The notes beneath the pieces were generated by a model that ran no database searches, was not told the DNA's origin, and saw only the letters and a program-made list of their open reading frames with translations. A stretch of DNA of 64,000 bases from Heterocephalus glaber. Lineage: Eukaryota > Chordata > Mammalia > Rodentia > Bathyergidae. Where the stretch lies: NCBI RefSeq assembly GCF_000247695.1, contig NW_004624795.1, positions 6,467,125-6,531,124 of the forward strand, in the 5' to 3' direction. A program made the position numbers and the translations under genes. Positions 56,213 to 64,000 of this stretch are shown here, piece after piece (position 1 is the first letter of the stretch; the number at the start of each line of letters is the position of its first letter).

Positions 56213-56934
56213 AAAATCCAATATAACACGACAGTAAAGCCCACCCTGATCGTCCAAAGGTAGAGTGCACAGGGGTTGTAGAGGGTTGGGTGTGATTTGC
56301 AGGGAGAGACAAGTCAGAGGTGACCCCAAAGATTCTGTCCTAAGGAAAGAAGAAAGAAGAAGTTGCCAATCACCAGTATGGGCAGGCTGAAGAGGAGGGG
56401 ACCGTCCCATCCTGGACCTGTTGTGCATGTCTCATAGCTGTCCTAGCAAGGAATCCAGGGTAAACAATCTAGGGACAGAAGTGTAGGTTGGTACCCACTG
56501 CCACCTGGGAGGCCCTGCCCAGTTGGGACACACTTTAAACACAAAAATCTTTCTTTTTTATTATTTTTATTTTTACATGTTTGCAGTAGGGACACACTTG
56601 TTAAAGGAAAAGTGCCAGGATGAAAGTCCCTGAGGCAAAAGCCCCAAGGCCACTTAGCTGTGGCCACTCTGGAGGTGCCTGTAAAGTGAAACAAGGTCCC
56701 AAGAGCTTGATGCCCTATCACTGGCTTCCCCAAGCGTGGCCTGGTTAAGTCTGGGTGCTTTGGTTCATTCTCTCCCACGAGGGTAGGCTCACATGTGGAA
56801 ACAGGGGTTCAGTAGATTGAAGGAACTGGCCCACAGTTACCTAACTCAAAAGTCACAGGGCCCTATTGGGTCAGCTGCATCAAAGTTGGCTTTTCTTGTA
56901 GCCATTTCCTGGTGGCCTTAAAAAAACATGCAGC

Positions 56935-57020
56935 AGGCCAGGGATTTAGCTCACTGGCACCTCGCCTGCCTCAAAAGCACAAGGTCCTGAGTTCGATTGC
57001 TAGTACCAAAAAAAAAAAAA
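56935..57020 (+). repeat. ID-like SINE
   Basis: CCAGGGATTTAGCTCACTGG ... GTTCGATTGCTAGTACC plus A13 tail, flanked by related GCAG-ending duplications. Confidence 0.88.
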
Positions 57021-57303
57021 GCCACGCAGTGACCCCAGCATGCCCTTGGGCTTCTGCCCTTGCACACAGTGACTTATCATTGGTCCCAGTTACTGAGCCC
57101 GCCCCGGAGCTGGCCCTGTGTCAGGAGTTGGAGGGTGCTGGGCATGGAGGCCTCCCTCAGGGGTCTGATTGGTGTAGGAGAAAGGATGTGCAGGTGGCAT
57201 CATGCAGCCCATCTCCCTGGCCAAGCTCCACACTGATAGGTGTCTTTGAACCTGCTGCCAAAGCTAGAGAAATTTACTTTTTCTTTTGTAAACAATGCCA
57301 CCT

Positions 57304-57387
57304 TTTTTTTTTTGGTACCAGAGATCAAACTCGGGTCCTTGCACTTATGAGGCAGGCGCCGGAACCACTGAGCTAAATCCCCAGCCC
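57304..57387 (-). repeat. ID-like SINE
   Basis: Minus copy: GGGCTGGGGATTTAGCTCAG to GGTACC plus tail; duplications AATGCCACCTTTT / AACACCACCTTTT. Confidence 0.9.
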
Positions 57388-58091
57388 ATAACACCACCTT
57401 TTATATCTCTGGAAGCTGTTCTTCAACAATCACCGGATAATGACTGTGCAAATCCAGGAACAAAAGTCTAGGAAAATACCCGAAGACTTTGTCATCCTTA
57501 CTCACGTGGCTGCCTAGGCCACACAGGACAAAGCAAGGGAGCATCTCTCAGAGCTAGGTTCTTCAAGAGGCTTCCTGTAGGAGGGGAGGTTGCATTGGAG
57601 GTGTCCTGGGGATGGGCTACCTGGGTGGGCCAGATGGACTCGCCAAGTTGAAAAGCAGGTTAGGCCTCTGTTACCGAGCTGTGTGTCACTGTGATGAAAC
57701 ACATGAAGAAATCACAACTTAAAGGAGGAAGATGTATTCTGGCTCATGGCTTCAGAGGATTCAGTCCACAGTCAGTTGGATCCATTGTCTCAGCCCGTGG
57801 TGAGGCAGGAACATCACGTTAGAAGGGCTCGGTGGGGGAGAATTGCTCACCTTGTGGCAGCCAGGAAGCAGAGAAAGGGAAGGAGACAGAGAGGCAGGGG
57901 TCAGGGGCCAAATATAATTCCCAAGGTCATACTTTCATGACTGACCCACTTAAACTGGGCCCTATCTCCAGTTCCATCTCCTCTGATAGTGCCATCAAAT
58001 TACGATCTCTTCAGTGGGTTAATCCACTTGATGAAGTTAGAGCCCTCATCAGCCAATCGCTTCTCTGAAAGCCCATCAGCTGGCAAAAAGC

Positions 58092-58188
58092 TTTTTTTTT
58101 TTTTTTTTTTTTTGGTACCGGGGATCGAACTCGGGCCCTTGCACTTTCGCAGCAGGCGGCGAAATCACTGAGCTAAATCCCCGGCCCA
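58092..58188 (-). repeat. ID-like SINE
   Basis: Near-consensus minus copy (GGGCCGGGGATTTAGCTCAG on the minus strand) with T-run at the left. Duplications TGGCAAAAAGC at 58081-58091 and 58189-58199. Confidence 0.92.
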
Positions 58189-58206
58189 TGGCAAAAAGCC
58201 TTTAAG

Positions 58207-58317
58207 TGGGCCGGGGATTTAGCACAGTGGTTCCAGCGCCTGCCTCAAAAGAGCAAGGTCCGGAGTTCGATCCCCAGTACCAAAAGAGAAAAAAAAAAAA
58301 AAAGAAAAGACGGAAAG
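58207..58317 (+). repeat. ID-like SINE
   Basis: Near-consensus plus copy; duplications AAAAAGCCTTTAAG at 58193-58206 and 58318-58331 overlap the target site of the preceding SINE. The two copies lie head to head, 18 bases apart. Confidence 0.92.
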
Positions 58318-59310
58318 AAAAAGCCTTTAAGCATATGAATTTTGGGAGACATTTCAAATCCAAACCATAACAGTGAAACCCCACACGGAATGAGACAGAT
58401 GGAGGGTCTATACTCGCACACCCTCCAGGGTCATACCCTGAACCCGATGTCCAGGGAAAGAAGCCAGAAGGAAAGACATGTCCCGTACAATTTACCTTAT
58501 AGGAAGGTCCAAAATGTCGAAGCAAATCCACATTGCTAGAAGTCAGGACAGGGGTCCCCGATAGGGTGGGTACCGACTTGGAGGGGAAGGGGGCCTCTCG
58601 GAGTCAGTGGTGCTCTGTCTCTTGATTCAGATTCTGCTGTGTGGGACAATTCAGTGAGGCGTATGCTTCAGATGTGTGTGCTTTTCTATAAGTAGATTAC
58701 ACTTCAATACAAATAGTTTTAAAATGGAAAAGACAAAGAGTCAGCCAGGCCTGATAAGCCATGCCCTCTGCTTCATGCCCTCTTTAGTTCCTACCCAGGC
58801 CCAGTGGTGGACTCAGCTCTGTGACCTACCTGTCACAGGCTCCGTCTCCCATAGTTGAGCAATGGCTGGATCCTGATCAGGGCCCTGGACTATAAGATGT
58901 GCATGGCTCAACCTCTGCCCGAAGGGGCTGAGGTTAGCTCTCCAAGGTGGCAGAGTGGCACCAGCCCCCTGCTGGACCCTGTCACTCAGGAACGAGGGCT
59001 CAGGTAGGTGCTGACTCCAGAGGAGGAAGGGCGTCAGGGTGGAGGAAGTAGGTCCAGAGCAGTGCCCACCACCGCCCTGGGTTGGGAGGGTTTGGGCAGA
59101 AGTAGTGGAGGGGCCTGCAGAGCTGGCGGAGGGTAGAAGGAGCTGGCTGTGGGAAGGGAGCCGCGGGGAGGGAGGTGGCAGGAGAAGCCGGGAGGCCTCC
59201 AAGTTCAGGGCAGGCACTGGCTCTCGGCTCCATGAGCAGGAGAAGCCACTGTGGCTTTGTGGGTATGTGGCAAGGGACACAAAGCCGCATTTCAGAAAGA
59301 GTCATCCCCA

Positions 59311-59500
59311 GCAGGGCCTGGTGGCACAGGCCTACAATCCCAGAACTCTAGGAGGCTGAGACAGGAGGACCACAAGTTGAAGCGCAGCCTGGGCGAGTTA
59401 GTGAGATCCTGTCTCAAAATGTAAAAATATAAAAGCCCTGGGGTTGTAGCTCAATGTGAAGGCCCTGGGTTCAATCCCCAGTAATATTTAAAAAATAAAA
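59311..59500 (+). repeat. B1-like and ID-like composite SINE
   Basis: B1 body (GGCCTGGTGGCACAGGCCTA, GGAGGCTGAGACAGGAGGA, CCTGTCTCAAAATG) runs without a break into an ID-like unit (GGGGTTGTAGCTCAATG, GGGTTCAATCCCCAG), with one A-rich tail. This may be a B1-ID dimeric family. Confidence 0.8.
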
Positions 59501-59566
59501 AAAGGACCAGGGCATGCAGGAGGCCACTTCCCTACTGTGAGAGATTTTGTTAAAATGAAGAACTCA

Positions 59567-59670
59567 GGGCCCAGGGATTTAGCTCAGTGGTTTCGCCGCC
59601 TGCTATGCAAGCACAAGGACCCGAGTTCGATCCCCGGTACCAAAAACCCCCAAACAAACAAACAAACAAA
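59567..59670 (+). repeat. ID-like SINE
   Basis: Consensus-like copy with (CAAA)n tail; duplications AAATGAAGAACTCA / AAATGCAGAACTCA. Confidence 0.92.
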
Positions 59671-60109
59671 AAATGCAGAACTCAAACCCAGAGAGTTCCA
59701 TGGTTCACAAAGATCATTCGAGGCCAGACAGAGGCTTTGAATGCCATACTAAGATGCTTGGATTTTGCCTTCTAGGCAGTCAGGAGCCACTAAAGATTTA
59801 GAGGGAGAGCATGTTATTATCCTGTTATTAACTTGTTCATTTTTTTCAATAAATATTTCATTTAATTTATTTAATTAACTATTCCAATGGCACTGGGTAT
59901 CATTCTAGGTAATTAGGGCATATCAATAAATAAAATAAAGGCTCCTTCTTTCAAGGACAATCCATATCACCAGGAAAAGATGAAAGAAAACATAATAAGT
60001 AAGTAAATTATACAGCATGTTAGGTGATGGGCGCTTGGAGGAAAAAGAGCAGAGAAGGTTGGGGGACTGCAGGGCTGGGGATGAGATGCAGCTGGCAAGA
60101 TTAAAGAGG

Positions 60110-60193
60110 TGTCAGCCGGGGATTTAGCTCAGTGGTTTCGCTGCCTGCTGTGCAAGCACAAGGACCCGAGTTCGATCCCCGGTACCAACAAAC
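60110..60193 (+). repeat. ID-like SINE
   Basis: Consensus-like copy, short tail; duplication ATTAAAGAGG on both sides. Confidence 0.92.
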
Positions 60194-61328
60194 ATTAAAG
60201 AGGACAGAAAGACAGACTTGAGTATGTGTGGAAAGAGTGGTCCAGGACAAGAACAGCACATCCAAAGGCCCTGAGGCAGAAGTGTGCCTGGAGTATGCTC
60301 AGGAACAGCAACAAGGCCAGTGGCTGCAGAGAGGCCAGAGAGGCAGAGAGAGAGAGAGGTCATGGGTGAGGGGAAAGGACAGTGGAAGGATCACTGTGCA
60401 AGTCCTCGTAGGCTAAGACAGGGTGTGTGGAGTGGAGCTGTCCCCCCGGCAGCTGGACGTAGCACTGGGGATCTGAGGGGTGGAAGGCTGGCGAGAGAAA
60501 CTGGGAAGTGGTTAGCAGATGGACGGAGGTGTCCTGTAGGCTGGGAGAGTGCACCAAGGTGAGGAGTGCAGCTAGAGAAAGAGGGGGAAGAGGGAAGACC
60601 GAGCCCTGGGCACTCTCGCACCCAGGAGGGAACCCGGAGGAAGGGCAAGGCCAGGATCCAGGGTCGGGGCGTTGGAATGGAACAGGCCAGCCCACCATGG
60701 CCACTGCTCACGAAGGCATGAGGGCAGGACTGGTGTGATGTGCAGGCCAGCGGGGTGCTGCTGACTTGACCCGTGTAAGCCCTACAGAAATCGAGGCCCA
60801 GGGAGGCCAGAGGTTAGGGACCTTGCCAAGGTCACACAGCCCAAGGAAGAAAAAACAGAATTCTAAATGTCATCTGTCCAGCTGTCGTTCCTCCCCAAGA
60901 GCCACCAGGACCTCATGTCCCCATGGTGTCCAGGTGGCCAGGAGGTTGGCAGAAGCAGGCTGGTCATGGCAGGGCGTGGAGGTGTTGAGCACAAGATGGC
61001 TGAGGACAGATGGAGCCACCTGAGAGACAGCAGGAAGTGGGGGCCGAGGCTCAGGAGGGGCCTGAGGTGCTGGTGTGGCTTTGGGACTCTTCAGTACCAT
61101 CTGTAAGCAGTGGTGGCAGAGAGGGCAAAGAGCCGAGGTCAGAACCCTGGGCTGGGGCAGGTGGCACAGCATCAGCTAGGAGGAAGAGGGAAGGAGACAG
61201 CAATGGACGCTTGCCAAGGAATGGGGATGCCCAGGAGAGAGTGGATTCTGAGGGGTGGGACAAGGCCACACTGACAGATTGAGCCCAGGGAGGGGTCCCC
61301 TGGAGTCTGCGAGCTGGGGTGAGTTTCT

Positions 61329-61545
61329 TTTCTTTTTTTTTTTTTTGATACCGGGGATCTAACTCATGACCTTGTGCTTGCGGAGGCAGGAGCGGTGCCA
61401 CTGAGCTAAATCCCCAGCCCAAAGAACATAGACTACTCATATTACTCATCTCTTGATTTTTTTTTTTTTTTTTGGTACTGGGGATCAAACTCGGTGCTTG
61501 CTCTTGCGCAGCAGGTGGCGAAACCACTGAGCTAAATCCCTGGCC
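61329..61545 (-). repeat. Two ID-like SINEs inside one target duplication
   Basis: Two minus-strand copies (about 61330-61420 and 61457-61545) separated by 36 unique bases. A single 15-bp duplication CTGGGGTGAGTTTCT flanks the whole block (61314-61328 and 61546-61560). Confidence 0.85.
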
Positions 61546-61673
61546 CTGGGGTGAGTTTCTGAGTGGCCAGTCTCCTACTGGATCCCTCTACAATGAAGCC
61601 CTACCTATCAAGCCCCTCCCCAGCATACAGGGTGTCGTTCAGCTCTTCGGTGACTCGATCAAAAATACTGATG

Positions 61674-61757
61674 TGGGCCGGGGATTTAGCTCAGTGGTTT
61701 CTCTGCCTGCTGAGCAAGTGCAAAGACCAGAATTTGATCCCCAATACCAAAAAAAAA
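61674..61757 (+). repeat. ID-like SINE
   Basis: GGCCGGGGATTTAGCTCAGT to CCAATACC plus tail; duplications AAAAATACTGATG at 61661-61673 and 61758-61770. Inserted at the 5' end of a B1-like element. Confidence 0.9.
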
Positions 61758-61770
61758 AAAAATACTGATG

Positions 61771-62055
61771 CATGCCTATAAAGTCAGATGCTTGGGAGGC
61801 TGAGGCAGGAGGATCACAATGTCAAAGCCAGCCTGGGCAACTTAGCAAGACCTTGTTTCAAAATAAAAAATAATGGTACCGTGCCTGCCGAGCACACACA
61901 ATGCCCTGGACTTCATCCCCACCCCACCCCCACCCCCGCCACTGCAACAACAAATAAATAAAAAATTAAAAGGGCTGGGGACATAGCTTAAAGGTAGAGT
62001 GCTTGTTTAGCATGTGCAAAGCCCTGGGTTTAATCTCCAGTACTGAGGGAGAAAA
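61771..62055 (+). repeat. B1-like SINE and older ID-like SINE
   Basis: B1 body at about 61771-61870 (CTTGGGAGGCTGAGGCAGGA, CCTGGGCAACTTAGCAAGAC) and a diverged ID-like unit at 61973-62055 (GGGGACATAGCTTAAAGG, GGGTTTAATCTCCAG), with a (CACCCC)-type simple tract between them (61917-61938). Confidence 0.8.
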
Positions 62056-63126
62056 AAAGAGACAACCAAGCCCCCATAGCCATCACACATTTGAGGAAAA
62101 CTTCCAATTTGAATGAGAGAAACCAAACCAAATCATCAGAGAAACAAAAAAGGAAAAGCAGGTTTCTGTGCACATACACCTCGGATAAAAATTAAAATGA
62201 GAATAATTTAAATTGGTGGTTAGAACGTAAGTTGTTATATCCTCAGGCAGCAGTTGTCTTTAGGTGGTGGGACTGTGGGTGGTTTTCTTGGTATTTGTTT
62301 GTAATTTTTTGAGTTTTCTGTAAAGAACAGCTAATGCTTTGCAAGAAGAGGGAAAGAAAAAGATTAATACATCGGCAGCTTTGGAGGAAGCAATCTCAGG
62401 AAAACATGTTTGTGAATCAATTTATTCTCCCATCTCTTTCCAAAAAAGATGCAGATATAGAACGAGGCAAGGGACAGGTCAGTAGTGTGACCAAACACCC
62501 TTTGCCTAGGACAGACCAGTTTCCAGGACAGTCCTGTGCCACTTGGGTGACCAGTGGCCCTAGACTCCACATCCCTTGTTCCTGTGAGTCTCAAGCCACC
62601 CTGCATGGACAGTGGAGAGACCTACACAGAGACGGGAGACTCTGAAACTATGTGTGTGTCACATTGATAACATTTAATTCTTTTTTAAAAAAGAGATTGG
62701 AAATCTAACATGACAGGAACCAAGTGAGCTCAGGAGGGGTGGGGCTCATGGTATTGTGGGGGTGTACAATTGCCAAACCCATTGAATTGTGCACTTTAAA
62801 GGGGTGTGGCTCGTTGCACTTAAACAACACCTCAAATAGAGGGAGAGAAAGCATATGAGAAAATGAGGCCCAGCACCACTCCCAGGGGATTCACAGCTGG
62901 TCCATACCTGATCACCTGCTCTTGTACATGGTGTGATCAGAATAGACAGTGTGTGTTTAAATTAAAACGTTTATTACAGTAAAAGGCACATTATATTAAT
63001 TCCCCTCAAAATCCTCCCCCTCGCTTAAAACACTCTTATCCCATGGTTCTTGTCACTCTCTGAAGCAGTTCTGGAAGTTCTCTTTCCTGGGGTCTTTACA
63101 AGGTGGGATCAAAAATACAGAGAATG

Positions 63127-63220
63127 GGGCCCAGGATTTAGCTCAATGGTTTCGCCACCTGCTGTGCAAGCGCAAGGACCCGAGTTCGATCCCCGGTACC
63201 AAAAAACCAAAACGAAACAA
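63127..63220 (+). repeat. ID-like SINE
   Basis: Consensus-like copy; duplication ACAGAGAATG (63117-63126 and 63221-63230). It lies about 200 bases upstream of ABCC3 exon 2. Confidence 0.92.
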
Positions 63221-63424
63221 ACAGAGAATGCTCCTGCTGAGTGCCATCCAACAAGCGAGAAAGCAGGCTTGTAAAAATATTGTGGTGTGTTCTTACCTGC
63301 CTTACTCATGGGATCTACCACTGTGTGACTTCCGGCTCTTCCCCAAAGTCCAGCCAACCCCCTGAAGGTCAACCCAACTCCCCAGCAGGATGCTGCCTCC
63401 CTGATTTGTCCTTTCTGTCCCCAG

Positions 63425-63601
63425 GACTCCAATCTCACTGTGTACACAGACAATCCAGACCTCACTTCATGCTTCCAGAACTCACTGCTGGCCTGGGTCC
63501 CCTGCATCTACCTGTGGGCTGCCCTGCCCTGCTACCTGCTCTACCTGAGGCACCACCATCATGGCTACATCATCCTTTCCCACCTGTCGAGGGTCAAGAC
63601 G
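63425..63601 (+). CDS. ABCC3: ABCC3 exon 2 (MRP3)
   Basis: 177 bp, 59 codons, phase 0. Encodes DSNLTVYTDNPDLTSCFQNS, then the first transmembrane segment of TMD0 (LLAWVPCIYLWAALPCYLLY) and LRHHHHGYIILSHLSRVKT. NLT is a potential N-glycosylation site in the extracellular N-terminus. Acceptor TCCCCAG, donor GTCAGG. Very close to mammalian MRP3, and clearly distinct from MRP1 and MRP2. Confidence 0.96.
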
Positions 63602-63956
63602 GTCAGGGCTCCAGGCTCTCCTCCTGGTGGGGGTGGGACCCTTCCCAACCTCTGCCCAGTGGCTGGACTGGGTTCCCCACCCTCTCCTGCCCTGTGGCCC
63701 TGGGCCTTGGCTGCCCGCCAGCTGTGTCTGCAGCCAGCCAACATGAGTTCCCCGCCTGGGGAAATTACTTCCTGTTCAGCCCCAGCAGAGCTTCCCACCC
63801 CACCCCGGGGAACTTCTGCCCAGAGCCCCTCCCAGCCCCTGGTCTGAGTCCAGGCATCTCTGGTGGCTTCCAATGGCTTCAGGAGCAAAGTCCCCTCCCC
63901 GGCAGAGACTGTCCCCCCTCTGGGCATGGGGTCTCCAACCTGTGCCCTGTTCTCAG
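63602..63956 (+). other. ABCC3: ABCC3 intron 2
   Basis: 355 bases, pyrimidine-rich; no feature beyond the acceptor TTCTCAG. Confidence 0.8.
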
Positions 63957-64000
63957 GCCCTGAGCGTCTCGCTGTGGTGCGTCTCGTGGCTGGACCTCTT
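63957..64000 (+). CDS. ABCC3: ABCC3 exon 3 (partial, cut by window end)
   Basis: First 44 bases: ALSVSLWCVSWLDL, the start of the second TMD0 transmembrane segment. Continues beyond the window. Confidence 0.93.

Larger units (their letters stand above)
57669..58373 (+). mobile_element. Rodent LTR-like repeat (possible ERVL-MaLR) with two nested SINEs
   Basis: Starts TGTTACCGAGCTG and ends CCATAACA, a TG...CA unit. Landmarks: GATGAAACACATGAAGAAA, 'GGCTCATGGCTTCAGAGG', 'GGGTTAATCCACTTGATGAAG', 'TTTCAAATCCAAACCATAACA'. About 475 bases once the SINEs at 58092-58317 are removed. Family name is a guess. Confidence 0.55.
49395..63424 (+). other. ABCC3: ABCC3 intron 1
   Basis: 14-kb intron without recognised exons. 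It is rich in mobile elements: about a dozen ID-like SINEs, several B1-like elements, two copies of a rodent LTR-like repeat and a probable class II solo LTR, plus (GT)n at 50240-50284. The 49395-50080, 50285-51650, 52500-53780 and 54122-55600 parts show only weak old-repeat traces, such as a MIR-like piece near 54560-54630, and a G11 run at 55143-55153. From 62060 to 63110 I see only AT-rich unique sequence. Confidence 0.8.

Noticed and set aside
37149..63220. tRNA-like sequences (A-box plus B-box) in many places
   Set aside because: These are tRNA-derived SINEs with A-tails and target duplications, not functional tRNA genes.
1..64000. CRISPR arrays, bacterial operons, integrons
   Set aside because: No regularly spaced direct repeats; all repeats found are eukaryotic SINE, LINE, LTR or simple tracts.

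Overview
This is a mammalian chromosomal window with large introns, GT-AG exon boundaries and interspersed SINE, LINE and LTR repeats. Abundant tRNA-Ala/ID-like SINEs (A-box and B-box followed by 'GGTACC' and an A-tail) together with B1-like elements point to a rodent. The SINE form is not the typical mouse or rat one. A castorimorph such as beaver is my best guess, at low confidence.

Positions 1 to about 34,680 hold the 3' two-thirds of CACNA1G (plus strand), the T-type calcium channel Cav3.1. It runs from inside intron 9 through exons 10-38 to the stop codon at 33,924-33,926 and a 3' UTR with three AATAAA signals. All 29 exons were placed by homology and checked for GT-AG junctions and phase: every junction joins in frame. 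The exons encode domain II from S2 onward, the II-III loop, domain III, the III-IV linker, domain IV and the C-terminus. The alternative exons of this gene (14, the two-donor exon 25, 26, 34 and 35) are all present. Exon numbers follow the human gene from memory.

Positions 34,690-49,364 are intergenic. They contain a class I (gammaretrovirus-like) endogenous provirus on the minus strand (39,127-47,271) with a 5-bp target duplication, nearly complete gag-pro-pol-env regions broken by several stops and frame changes, and a 605-base N gap over most of the 5' LTR and leader.

Positions 49,365-64,000 hold the start of ABCC3 (MRP3, plus strand): a 10-codon coding exon 1, a 14-kb intron 1 packed with young SINEs and LTR fragments, exon 2, and the first 44 bases of exon 3 at the window edge. 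The CACNA1G-ABCC3 order matches the human 17q21.33 neighbourhood.

I found no clearly new biological system. The points most worth a second look are: the conflict between identical LTR ends and heavy coding decay in the provirus; its UGA-CGG gag/pol junction; pyrimidine tracts and weak donors around cassette exons 34/35; AT-rich, TAAT-rich candidate enhancers in CACNA1G introns; an in-frame shortening of ABCC3 exon 1; and repeated SINE insertions at single target sites.
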